Of a DNA stretch of 10,083 nucleotides, positions 1 to 6,928 are shown in pieces (positions within the stretch are counted from its first letter, which is position 1; each line of letters begins with the position of its first letter). The stretch is taken from contig JAFAER010000125.1 of NCBI GenBank assembly GCA_023423895.1, positions 1-10,083 on the forward strand, written 5' to 3'. Made by a program: the position numbers and the translations under genes. The notes under the pieces were generated by a model that had not been told where the DNA came from, searched no databases, and saw only the letters and a program-made list of their open reading frames with translations. This stretch comes from Pseudomonadota bacterium. Its GTDB lineage: Bacteria > Myxococcota_A > Polyangia > Polyangiales > Polyangiaceae.

Positions 1-1
1 C

Positions 2-823
2 ATCGAGAGCGAGCGTGTGCTCATCGGCAGCGGCGCGCACTGCGAGCTCCGCCTTCCGCTCGCCGAAGCGCGCGTCGAGCACGTTCTCATCGAGCTCGGG
101 CCCGCCGGCGTCTTCGCTCGCGCGCTCAGCTTCGAGCCGCCGCCCACCATCAACAACGTGCCGTTCACGCAGGCGCCGCTGCCTCCGGGCGCGATGCTCG
201 GCGTCAGCGGGACGCAGATCTACCTCGAGGGCGCCGAGGGACAGCAGGCGGGCGGGCAGCTCCAGCAGAAGAAGAAGTCGAGCCCCGTCATGCTCATCGC
301 GCTGCTGCTGATGTTGCCGGCAGCGGGCTACTTGTTCCTCGGTGACGAAGAGGGCTTCGGTGGCGGCCCCGAGCCGGCGATGCCGCAAGCGCCGGAGCTG
401 TGGGGAGCGCCGATCGCGCAGTGCCCGCAGGCCGACCGCGCCGCTGCCCTCGGCTTCGCGCGCGAGCGGATGGCCATCGCCGACGCGAAACGTGAGCGGC
501 GGCCCTTCCACGTCCAGGACGGCGTCTCGGCGGTCCCGACGTACGAGATGGCAGCCGCCTGCTTCCGCGCCGGCGGCGACGTCGCGTCAGGAAACCTCGC
601 GGATGAGTCTGCGAAGTACCTTCGCCGTGAAATGACGGATGATTTCCGCATGCGCCGAGTGAGGCTCGACCATGCGCTCACGACCGAGGACTACGTAAGT
701 GCTCAAAAGGAGGTCCGGGTTCTTCTACAATTCGTCGAGGGCAAGTCGGGCGACTACGTCACATGGCTCTCGAACCTGGAACGCAAGTTGAAGCTGAAGG
801 TCGGCGAGGCCGCGAACAATTAG
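2..823 (+). CDS. FHA-like single-pass membrane protein, 5' end outside window
   Basis: The reading frame is open from the window edge (codons start at base 2) to TAG at 821-823, so the true start lies upstream. The visible N-terminal part (about 75 residues) looks like an FHA fold: a strand ending in VLIGSGAHCELRLP, then VEHVLIEL, then TINNVPF and a closing strand GVSGTQIYLE. The usual Gly-Arg and Ser-x-x-His of the phosphothreonine pocket are replaced (Gly-Ser; Val-Glu-His), so phosphopeptide binding is doubtful. A KKK-flanked hydrophobic stretch at visible residues about 96-113 is one membrane helix. Positive-inside logic puts the FHA-like part in the cytoplasm and the helical C-terminus (about 160 residues, two cysteines, TPR-like helices) in the periplasm. 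It precedes a TPR lipoprotein and a CpaF ATPase and shares its architecture with the gene at 2847-4553. A role in a Tad/type II-like machine is inferred from context. Confidence 0.85.
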   Translation: MESERVLIGSGAHCELRLPLAEARVEHVLIELGPAGVFARALSFEPPPTINNVPFTQAPLPPGAMLGVSGTQIYLEGAEGQQAGGQLQQKKKSSPVMLIALLLMLPAAGYLFLGDEEGFGGGPEPAMPQAPELWGAPIAQCPQADRAAALGFARERMAIADAKRERRPFHVQDGVSAVPTYEMAAACFRAGGDVASGNLADESAKYLRREMTDDFRMRRVRLDHALTTEDYVSAQKEVRVLLQFVEGKSGDYVTWLSNLERKLKLKVGEAANN

Positions 824-1641
824 GTCGTCGCATCGCCTTCCCTTCCCGTCTCGTCCTCATCCTCGTCGCGACCTTCGTTGGAGCCATCGCGATGGCTTGC
901 ACGCCGAGTCCCGCCCAGAAGGTCGAGGCTGACATGGCGTCGGTCCGAAGGGAGTCCGATGCCAAGACGCTCGTCGAGCGCGGCAAGGCGTTCGCCGCCA
1001 TCGGCGACCATACGCGTGCCGAGGAGTACCTCGCCTCCGGCATCGAGGCTGGCGCAGATCCTCGGGACGTCCTGCCTCTCTTGATGGACGTCTGCGTGAA
1101 GACGGGCCGCTATCGCTCGGCGATCCAGCACGGCGAGAACCACCTCCGCAAACATCCGCACGACATGCGGACACGCGTGATGGTCGGAGCGCTGTATGCC
1201 GCTATCAACGAGAGCTCCCGCGCGAAGGAGCAGCTCGAGCAGGTCGTGAGGCCGGATGCCTTTCCGATCGCGACCACGTCGCCGGACGCGGGCGGACGCA
1301 GCGCAGAGCCGTCCTCGAACGGTCCCGTGCGCCTCCAAGCGCAGGCGCACTATCTGCTGGCCGTCGTCGCGCGTGACAGCGACAACGACGTCGTCGGTGC
1401 GGATCGTCACTTCCGCGAGTATCTGAGGATCGAGCCGAACGGCTCGCACGCCGAGGAAGCCCAGGCCGCGCTTCTCAAACGAGTGCCGAGCACGAGCGAC
1501 AGTTCCCCGCCGCCGCCGCCGGCGCGACCGCCGGCCGACGCGGACAGCATCGGTGACGCCGGCGTGACGAGCGTGCCGACGCCGGTGGGCGAAAAGGTTC
1601 AAGGCAACGCCAACGTATCGCCCGAAGGAGGAACGCCATGA
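763..1641 (+). CDS. TPR-containing lipoprotein, TadD-like, upstream of cpaF
   Basis: Predicted 292-residue lipoprotein. The hydrophobic segment at residues 30-45 ends in the lipobox AIAMAC, giving a lipidated Cys46 and periplasmic exposure. Residues about 50-130 hold TPR-like helix pairs (for example AKTLVERGKAFAAIGDHTRA), followed by another helical repeat near residues 190-240. The last about 50 residues are Pro-rich and probably disordered. TPR lipoproteins (TadD) are regular parts of Tad pilus loci, where they are thought to support assembly at the outer membrane; the assignment here rests on architecture and position, not on a specific match. ATG 763 is the only usual start that retains the signal peptide, but it overlaps the preceding gene by 61 nt, has no clear Shine-Dalgarno site and gives a long 29-residue n-region. 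Its stop overlaps the cpaF start (ATGA), which implies translational coupling. Confidence 0.82.
   Translation: MALEPGTQVEAEGRRGREQLGRRIAFPSRLVLILVATFVGAIAMACTPSPAQKVEADMASVRRESDAKTLVERGKAFAAIGDHTRAEEYLASGIEAGADPRDVLPLLMDVCVKTGRYRSAIQHGENHLRKHPHDMRTRVMVGALYAAINESSRAKEQLEQVVRPDAFPIATTSPDAGGRSAEPSSNGPVRLQAQAHYLLAVVARDSDNDVVGADRHFREYLRIEPNGSHAEEAQAALLKRVPSTSDSSPPPPPARPPADADSIGDAGVTSVPTPVGEKVQGNANVSPEGGTP
1624..1631 (+). promoter_or_regulatory. Strong Shine-Dalgarno site for cpaF
   Basis: GAAGGAGG lies 6 nt before ATG 1638, inside the last codons of the TPR lipoprotein gene. It fixes the cpaF start and, with the ATGA stop/start overlap, shows that the two genes are translated from one message. 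Confidence 0.8.
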
Positions 1642-2792
1642 GCGGTGGCGCTGGTGACCACATTCCGAAGGAGGTCTTCGAGGAGACGCTCCTCCAGTTC
1701 TTTGCCCCCATTCGACCGTACCTCGACGATCCGGCCGTCAGCGACATCATGATCAACGGCCCGAACCAGATCTACGTCGAGAAGAAGGGCCAGCTCCACC
1801 TCACTCCTGCGAAGTTCGAGACGCGCGAGGCGCTGGTCGCCGCGCTCCGGAACGCGGCGCAGTTCGTGGGCAAGCACGTCGACGAGCTCAAGCCGATCCT
1901 CGAGGGTCGCCTCCCCGACGGGTCGCGCATCGAGGCGGTGCTTCCGCCGGCGGCGCCCGACGGCCCTTGCGTCTCGATCCGCCGCTTCTTCAAGGAGACG
2001 CTCACCGTCAAGCGCCTCATCAACTTCGGGGCGATGACCGACGAGGTCGCGCTCGCTCTGCAGGCGCTCGTCGTATCGAAGCTCAACGTCCTCGTCGCCG
2101 GCGGGACGGGCTCGGGCAAGACATCGATGCTGAATGCGCTCTCGTCGTTCATCCCCGACGGCGAACGCGTCGTCATCATCGAGGACTCGCGCGAGCTGCA
2201 GCTTCAGCGCGAGCACGTCTGCCAGCTCGAGGCGAGGCCCCCGGATCCGAAGGGGCGCGGAGAAGTGACGATCCGCGACCTGTTCCGAGCGACGCTCCGT
2301 CTTCGGCCGGACCGCATCGTCGTCGGCGAGATCCGAAGCGGCGAAGCCCTCGACCTCATCCAGGCGATGACCTCGGGTCACGGCGGTTGCATGTCCACGC
2401 TCCACGCGACGTACCCCCGCGACACCGTCTCGCGCCTCGAGACCATGGCGATGATGAGCGACGTCGACATGCCGCTCCAGGCGCTCCGCATCCAGCTCGC
2501 CTCCGCGGTCAACATCATCTGCCAGGTCTCACGCCTGCAGGACGGATCGCGCAAGATCACGCACATCACGGAGGTGCTCGGCTACGACGCCGAGCGCAAC
2601 CAGTACCAAATGCAGGATATCTTCGCGCGCCAGTATCATGGCTTCGACGAACGAGGCATGATCGTCAGCGACATCGTGCCGACCGGAATCCTTCCGCGGT
2701 GCCTGCCTCAGCTGCACGAGCACGGCGTCGACCTCCCGCCGGGTTGCTACGAAGCCGCAAAGCGCGGGCCCGTGGACTCCCAGCGTTACTGA
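1638..2792 (+). CDS. cpaF: CpaF/TadA-type secretion ATPase (type II/IV secretion NTPase)
   Basis: This 384-residue protein has the full catalytic core of the CpaF/TadA branch of secretion ATPases, which as cytoplasmic hexamers power Tad (type IVc) pilus assembly or related secretion. Residues about 28-60 (DDPAVSDIMINGPNQIYVE) are the typical N2-domain opening. The Walker A is GGTGSGKT at 155-162. The Asp box is VVIIEDSRELQL at 178-189. The Walker B region is RIVVGEIR at 226-233 with Glu231. The His box is TSGHGGCMSTLHA at 245-257, followed by PRDTVSRLETM. The N-terminal helical domain found before this in many CpaF proteins (often 450-500 residues) is missing, and the strong SD and ATGA coupling make a longer start unlikely. 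It ends with tandem stops TGA-TAG. No tadB/tadC membrane partner follows directly; the next gene is an FHA-like/TM protein. Family certainty is high; the exact machine it serves is inferred. Confidence 0.97.
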   Translation: MSGGAGDHIPKEVFEETLLQFFAPIRPYLDDPAVSDIMINGPNQIYVEKKGQLHLTPAKFETREALVAALRNAAQFVGKHVDELKPILEGRLPDGSRIEAVLPPAAPDGPCVSIRRFFKETLTVKRLINFGAMTDEVALALQALVVSKLNVLVAGGTGSGKTSMLNALSSFIPDGERVVIIEDSRELQLQREHVCQLEARPPDPKGRGEVTIRDLFRATLRLRPDRIVVGEIRSGEALDLIQAMTSGHGGCMSTLHATYPRDTVSRLETMAMMSDVDMPLQALRIQLASAVNIICQVSRLQDGSRKITHITEVLGYDAERNQYQMQDIFARQYHGFDERGMIVSDIVPTGILPRCLPQLHEHGVDLPPGCYEAAKRGPVDSQRY

Positions 2793-2846
2793 TAGGCTGG
2801 ACGTCCTCGCACTTTCTCTCGATGACGAGTCCCCCTTCTTGATCGT

Positions 2847-4553
2847 ATGGCCAAACCGTCGACGACCCACGTGATCGAGATCGAGACGGGCATCGGGGAG
2901 CCCGCCTTCATCCCGCTCACCCTCGGACAGGAGCTCCAGCCCATCAGCGTGGGCAAGAAGGGAATGTGGCGCATCGAATCGGCGCGCGTGCTCGACGTGC
3001 ACGCGTTCGTCTATTTCGACGGCACGTCCCTCTTTCTCCAAAGCGCCGACGAGTCGGCAGCGGCTTCGGTCGACGGCTATCGCGTCGGCAAGGCGTGGAC
3101 GGAGCTCCACGCCCCTTGCAAGATCGAGATCGGAGCTGCACGGCTGCGCTTCCGATCGCTGAGCGCGCCGGCCGATGACCAGGCCGCGACGGAGATGCAC
3201 CATCGCCCGCCGGTGCAAGCGGCGGCGCCTGGCGGCGGCCCAGCGATGCAAGCAGCTGCGCCGGGCGGCGGGTCGCCGATGCAAGCGGCAGCGCCGGGTG
3301 CCAGCGGACCTCCGCCGGTTCCACGTCCGGCGGCGGGCGCGCCCCCTCCGGATCCGATCACCTTCCCGAAGGCCGAGCGCCCGTTCAAGCCCGGCGAGTT
3401 CGCGAGCATCACGGACAAGGACGAGTCGACGCGTGTCGCGCCGCTGGAGTCGACCGGCGCCCGGCTCGCGCTCAGCGGTGGGTCCGTCGTCTCGTCATCG
3501 CCGCGGCCTGCCGCGGGCCGCAGCGTCGAAGAAGAGAACGCGACCCGCATGGAGGGAAACGCGGGGAGGCTGAACCGCACCGGCGGGATGCAGCCCGCGC
3601 CCGATCCGACGGTCGGCATGCCGGTGCAGCCGCTGCCGCCGGGCATGTATCCCGGCATGGGCGGCCATCCTCCCGGGATGATGCCGGGCATGCAGCAGGG
3701 ACAGATGCAGCCGATGCAGCCAGGCATGCCGGGCATGGGTCCGGGCATGCCGATGCAGTCCGGGATGCCGCCGCCGATGTCGATGCCCCCCGGCATACCG
3801 ATGTCCGGCGTACCGATGCCGCCCGGCTCGAATCCGTACCCGCAGCCCTACGCCGGCGCGTCCGGCGCGTACAACGCGATGGGGCCCGGCTCCGTTCCGA
3901 GCGGTGGCTTCGGCGCGATGACCGGAGGCCAGTTCGGCGCGCCTCCCGGCGCTCATGGGGACGGCGATCTACTTGCAAGATACAAGGAGCTTTCGCCGCC
4001 GAAGCGCATCCTCGTCGTGCTGGCTCCCTTCTGTTTGATCGCAGCAGCGTATTTGCTGCTCTTCGACGACGACGCCGTCCCTTCCGAGCCTGTCGCCGCG
4101 CTCGACGCTGGTCTCGAGGGTGCCGCCGTCGCGAGCAATGGCAGCACCAGCGCGGCTCCGCCGGACTCCGTGCCACCGCCGGTCGTTCCGCCGCCGGTCG
4201 CCTCGCCGGCGCCGATTCCACCCGCGTGTCCGCCGGGCTTCGTACCGTACAGCGTCGCCATCAGCGGCCAGATCCCGTGTGTCCCTGCGGGAACCCAGAT
4301 GCCTGCGCCCTCGGAGGACACGGGCGGCGCGGTGGCCGGAGCGGTGACGGCGCCCGCCGGCCCTGGACCTTCGGCGCCAGCGACAGCGGGAAGCAAGACG
4401 CTCGAGCGCCAGGCTGTCGACTACGTCGCGATCGGCAACTACGGAGCCGCCGCGCAGGTCTACGAGCAACTGCAGGAGCAGAACCCGAAGAACCCGGTCT
4501 ATCCGGAGGCCGTGCGGATCCTCCGCGCGAAGCTCGACGCCGGCCTCCCCTGA
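2847..4553 (+). CDS. FHA-like protein with Met/Pro/Gly-rich linker, one TM helix and C-terminal TPR
   Basis: Predicted 568-residue membrane protein. Residues about 8-105 resemble an FHA domain: ISVGKKGMWRIES, VLDVHAFVYFDG with the conserved His, and a closing IEIGAARLRFR. The canonical Gly-Arg is Gly-Lys and the Ser before the His is missing. Residues 124-152 hold an 11-residue repeat (QAAAPGGGPAM type). Residues 190-260 hold two acidic-x-Thr-Arg motifs. Residues about 265-330 are a PGM/MPxG low-complexity tract. A membrane helix at 388-406 (RILVVLAPFCLIAAAYLLLF) is preceded by basic and followed by DDD residues, so the N-terminus is cytoplasmic. The periplasmic part is Pro-rich, with Cys461 and Cys478 possibly disulfide-bonded, and ends in a TPR-like helix pair (about 520-565). 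The gene lies 54 nt after cpaF. ATG 2847 has no clear SD but gives the full domain. It is probably a membrane adaptor or regulator of the CpaF machine. Confidence 0.92.
   Translation: MAKPSTTHVIEIETGIGEPAFIPLTLGQELQPISVGKKGMWRIESARVLDVHAFVYFDGTSLFLQSADESAAASVDGYRVGKAWTELHAPCKIEIGAARLRFRSLSAPADDQAATEMHHRPPVQAAAPGGGPAMQAAAPGGGSPMQAAAPGASGPPPVPRPAAGAPPPDPITFPKAERPFKPGEFASITDKDESTRVAPLESTGARLALSGGSVVSSSPRPAAGRSVEEENATRMEGNAGRLNRTGGMQPAPDPTVGMPVQPLPPGMYPGMGGHPPGMMPGMQQGQMQPMQPGMPGMGPGMPMQSGMPPPMSMPPGIPMSGVPMPPGSNPYPQPYAGASGAYNAMGPGSVPSGGFGAMTGGQFGAPPGAHGDGDLLARYKELSPPKRILVVLAPFCLIAAAYLLLFDDDAVPSEPVAALDAGLEGAAVASNGSTSAAPPDSVPPPVVPPPVASPAPIPPACPPGFVPYSVAISGQIPCVPAGTQMPAPSEDTGGAVAGAVTAPAGPGPSAPATAGSKTLERQAVDYVAIGNYGAAAQVYEQLQEQNPKNPVYPEAVRILRAKLDAGLP
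3216..3302 (+). repeat. 33-nt in-frame tandem repeat (QAAAPGGG units)
   Basis: Two full 33-nt units and a partial third encode QAAAPGGGPAM, QAAAPGGGSPM and QAAAPGA in the linker of the FHA-like protein. Third-codon positions differ between units, so the repeat is old or maintained at protein level rather than a recent slippage product. Confidence 0.75.
3639..3836 (+). repeat. Low-complexity Met-Pro-Gly coding tract
   Basis: Codes for residues about 265-330 of the FHA-like protein, built of imperfect PGM, MPGM and QPM steps from many CCGGGCATG-like 9-mers. It is probably a flexible or extended cytoplasmic linker between the FHA-like head and the membrane helix. Confidence 0.75.
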
Positions 4554-4569
4554 GCGACGCGCGGCGCCG

Positions 4570-5298
4570 TCACCGGCTGAGCGTGTGGCTCGGGAAGCGC
4601 CGGCGCAGCGTGAGCTCCGTCGCGAGCGCTTCGTCCGAACGTCCGAGAGCTCGAAGCGCGCGGGCTTCGAGCGCGAGCTCTTCCGGCTCGAGCGCTCTCG
4701 CGGCGAGGCGGTGCGTGCTCCTCGCGAGCGCGAGGGCGCGTTCGGGCTCCCCCCGAACGAGGGCGGTGCGTGCCTCCGTGACGAGACGCGCCTCCGTGGC
4801 GAGCGCGCTCGCGTTCTCGTCCGCTCGCGTCGCACTTCCCGCGCCGCTCCCGTCCCACTCTCCGCGCCGCACGGCGTCGACGCGACTGGCTTCGTCGGCG
4901 CGCCTGACCTCCGTCGGTGGCGGTGGCGCCGCCGCCGAAACGACGGCATCGCCGACGTGGCGTCCTCGCGGCGACGCTTCGGCGAGACGAGCTCCGCCCG
5001 CCGGACCACGTTCGACGATTGCCGGCGTTCGTCGAACGTTTGCGTTCGTCTCCGGCCGGGGAAGGTCCAGTGATCCGAGCACGAGGCCGGCGACCACGGC
5101 GGTCGTGGCGCCGATGACGGCTCCGACGGCCACGAGCTTGCCCGTCGCCGGCACGACCGCTTTTGCGGCGGCGGCAGCACCTGCCGGGACAGCCGTGACG
5201 GCGGCGACTCGACCCCAGACCTCGTCTCGAACGAGCTCCGACGGTGCGTCGGCTCGGGCGGCGGCGAAGAGGTCCTGCATCGACGGTGACGAGCTCAC
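4570..5298 (-). CDS. Putative membrane anti-sigma factor with TPR-like C-terminus
   Basis: Predicted 242-residue protein directly downstream of an ECF sigma gene. The start chosen is GTG 5298: it overlaps the sigma stop (GTGA) and has GGAGG 6 nt upstream; an ATG at 5280 is possible but has less support. Residues 1-50 (MQDLFAAARADAPSELVRDE region) are a short cytoplasmic helical segment, residues about 55-76 one membrane helix, 80-160 an Arg/Ala/Pro-rich linker, and about 165-240 helix pairs like TPRs (ARTALVRGEPERALALARS). No HxxxCxxC zinc anti-sigma motif is present, so it is not a classical ZAS-type factor. The layout (short N-terminus, TM, periplasmic TPR) resembles proteins that accompany ECF sigma genes in myxobacteria, as far as I recall. 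It may sense the envelope and hold the sigma factor at the membrane. The function is inferred from context and topology. Confidence 0.8.
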   Translation of the reverse strand: MSSSPSMQDLFAAARADAPSELVRDEVWGRVAAVTAVPAGAAAAAKAVVPATGKLVAVGAVIGATTAVVAGLVLGSLDLPRPETNANVRRTPAIVERGPAGGARLAEASPRGRHVGDAVVSAAAPPPPTEVRRADEASRVDAVRRGEWDGSGAGSATRADENASALATEARLVTEARTALVRGEPERALALARSTHRLAARALEPEELALEARALRALGRSDEALATELTLRRRFPSHTLSR

Positions 5299-5957
5299 TT
5301 GCCACCTCCGAGCTCGCGTAACTCCTGTTCGAGCTCGATGCGCGCGACGCGCAGGCGCGAGTAGACGGTGTTCAGCGGGATGTCGAGCGTGCGCGCAATT
5401 TCGGGCGCCGTCATCTGCTCGATCTCGTGGAGCACGAGGACGGCGCGCCGCCCCATGTCGATCGCGGAAAGCGCGCGGTCGAGCAAGTCGAGTTGCTGGG
5501 CCTTGTCGATGGCGGCAGTCTGCGGAGGCTCGATCGATTGTCGGTCCTGCGCAGCACCCCCGTCGGGATCGACCGGATGGCGCCGCTTGTGACGACGTGC
5601 ATCCGAGGCGACACGGAGCGCGATCTGGAAGAGCCAAGCGCGTGGACCGTGCCCTCGATCGGCGAACTCCTCCCATCGTCGATGCGCGACGACGAAGACC
5701 TCCTGGAGCTTGTCTTCGACATCCGAGTCCGGGACGCCGAGTCGCCGCAGATTGCGCCAGACGAACGCCGAATGGGCCTCGTACAGCGCCCGGAATGCGC
5801 GCTCGCGGTCGACCACGATCACCTTCGTGCTCGATGGAGCGCGCACGGTCTTCACTCCACTCGCCGGCGGCGCGGGCACGGGCGCGAGCTCGTCGTCCGC
5901 CAGCTCCACGATCCCCGTCGCGCACGCCACGGAGACGCCGTCGTACACAGCGCTCAT
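5295..5957 (-). CDS. ECF-type RNA polymerase sigma factor
   Basis: Predicted 220-residue sigma-70 family protein of the extracytoplasmic-function group, with regions 2 and 4 only. Region 2 spans about residues 52-127: RAFRALYEAHSAFVWRNLRR, then DVEDKLQEVFVVAHRRW (core-binding helix) and GPRAWLFQIALRVASDARR (-10 recognition and melting). Region 4 spans about 158-215, with the helix-turn-helix MTAPEIARTLDIPLNTVYSR followed by LRVARIELEQEL, which would read the -35 element. A 50-residue N-terminal extension precedes region 2, slightly long for the group. ATG 5957 overlaps the upstream stop (ATGA) and has a GAGG 5 nt before it. The next gene, a membrane protein, starts on the sigma stop and is the likely anti-sigma factor. 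Target promoters cannot be told from the sequence; self-regulation of this operon is the usual pattern. Confidence 0.95.
   Translation of the reverse strand: MSAVYDGVSVACATGIVELADDELAPVPAPPASGVKTVRAPSSTKVIVVDRERAFRALYEAHSAFVWRNLRRLGVPDSDVEDKLQEVFVVAHRRWEEFADRGHGPRAWLFQIALRVASDARRHKRRHPVDPDGGAAQDRQSIEPPQTAAIDKAQQLDLLDRALSAIDMGRRAVLVLHEIEQMTAPEIARTLDIPLNTVYSRLRVARIELEQELRELGGGK
5305..5309 (-). promoter_or_regulatory. Shine-Dalgarno site deciding the GTG start of the anti-sigma gene
   Basis: On the minus strand GGAGG lies 6 nt before GTG 5298, within the last codons of the sigma gene. This favours the coupled GTG over the later in-frame ATG at 5280. Confidence 0.7.
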
Positions 5958-6919
5958 CGGAACCTCACCGAGCCGCCGACCTCGGCGGCAGCAACGAACG
6001 GAGGTAGGTCCTGACCGCCCAGCGCGCTGCGGTTCAAGTTCACCCCCACCATGGTGCGAATCTCGAGGCCGAAGTTGTATCCGAGCTCACCGCGAAGGAC
6101 GGCGGAAGGTCCCGTGCTCGCGCGAACGACGGACGCGCGATCGGACCAGACGTGTGTGGCATCGGCGCCCATACACGCGTCGAACTCGATCCCGCGATGG
6201 TCGATGTAGTTGCCCGGAAGCCGGCGGCAGACGTCGAGCCGCGCGCCGAGCGATGAGAGGTTCTCGTTGTTCGACGCGTCGCGCGGGACGCGCGAGGTGG
6301 AGGTCCCGTACATGATCGAAGGGCGGACGACCCATTTCTCGGCGAACGAGACGGTCACGAAGGGCGAGACGCCGAACATGCCACCAGAAGCCGCAGCGCC
6401 GTTCCGGAGGAAGAGGAGCGTCCCGACCTCGAACGTGCGCTCCGCCGACCGCTCGTTCGGGCTACTTGCTCCATCGTCCGCATCCACGGGTTGATCCCGC
6501 GACGCCGTCATCTTGATCGGACGAGTCTCGGGCGGCGGACGCTCCGAGTCGCGCGCGCGACGATCGGCCTCTTCGTGCTCGCGCATGAGCTCGTCGTCGA
6601 GGACGATCTGCGCCCAAGCTCCCACGGCGCCCACGAGCGCGAGACAGCTTCCCGTCGTCCGGTCGCTCACCGAGCGCTCGGCGACGACCCGCCCGCTGTC
6701 ATCCTTGATCTGGGCGTCCGCGGACTTGATCCCCGGAGCCGCTGCCGAGACGGTCATCGAGAGACGCCAACGCTGATCGGCGCTCGGGTACTTCGAGCGA
6801 CGGGGCCCCCGGGACGCGGCGAGCGTCGAGGCGAGCGCGGCCTCGGCGTGGACGCGATCCGCGCAGTCGGACCGCTCCTCGATCACGGCCTCGATCGGAA
6901 CGGCATCCACGACACTCAC
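5954..6919 (-). CDS. Probable beta-barrel envelope protein, first gene of the ECF sigma operon
   Basis: Predicted 321-residue protein of no named family. Residues 7-110 form an N-terminal domain with two cysteines (Cys19 in EERSDCADR, Cys92 in TTGSCLALVGA). This resembles the domain that precedes small barrels in some myxobacterial envelope proteins, as far as I recall. Residues 115-160 are a charged linker. From about 162 on, alternating strands with aromatic ends (TFEVGTLLFLRNG, GVSPFVTVSFAEKWVVRPS, LRGELGYNFGLEIRTMVGVN) end in GGSVRFR, typical of an outer-membrane barrel of about eight strands. GTG 6919 is chosen for its GGAGG 4 nt upstream; GTG 6946 is the other option. Neither gives a signal peptide, and an in-frame stop lies at 6983-6985, so the export route is unclear. 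Its stop overlaps the sigma start. It may be the envelope sensor or a target of the sigma factor. Confidence 0.75.
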   Translation of the reverse strand: MSVVDAVPIEAVIEERSDCADRVHAEAALASTLAASRGPRRSKYPSADQRWRLSMTVSAAAPGIKSADAQIKDDSGRVVAERSVSDRTTGSCLALVGAVGAWAQIVLDDELMREHEEADRRARDSERPPPETRPIKMTASRDQPVDADDGASSPNERSAERTFEVGTLLFLRNGAAASGGMFGVSPFVTVSFAEKWVVRPSIMYGTSTSRVPRDASNNENLSSLGARLDVCRRLPGNYIDHRGIEFDACMGADATHVWSDRASVVRASTGPSAVLRGELGYNFGLEIRTMVGVNLNRSALGGQDLPPFVAAAEVGGSVRFR

Positions 6920-6923
6920 AGAC

Positions 6924-6928
6924 CCTCC
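6924..6928 (-). promoter_or_regulatory. Shine-Dalgarno site for the beta-barrel gene
   Basis: GGAGG on the minus strand, 4 nt before GTG 6919. The spacing is short, but it is the only good ribosome site near the start, and it favours 6919 over the upstream GTG at 6946. Confidence 0.5.

Noticed and set aside
2799..2806. GGACGTCC palindrome between cpaF and the FHA-like gene
   Set aside because: Eight bases of self-complementarity are expected often by chance; no further support.
4554..4569. Bidirectional terminator between the convergent genes
   Set aside because: Only a 4-bp GACG/CGTC pairing and no T-run; not enough to call a terminator.
3969..5180. 403-codon minus-strand open frame spanning the two convergent gene ends
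   Set aside because: Arg/Ser-rich shadow that runs antisense to the FHA-like gene and in another frame of the anti-sigma gene, with no domain signals.
4570..5925. Fusion of the anti-sigma frame with an upstream 200-codon extension
   Set aside because: The frame is open through the sigma gene, but the upstream part is Arg-rich shadow; the GTG at 5298 with SD and sigma stop overlap is the real start.
4226..6007. 593-codon open frame on the + strand opposite the sigma and anti-sigma genes
   Set aside because: Its product is a low-complexity Arg/Ala/Ser/Pro string, typical of antisense frames in GC-rich DNA, while the minus strand has a clear sigma factor with coupled neighbours.
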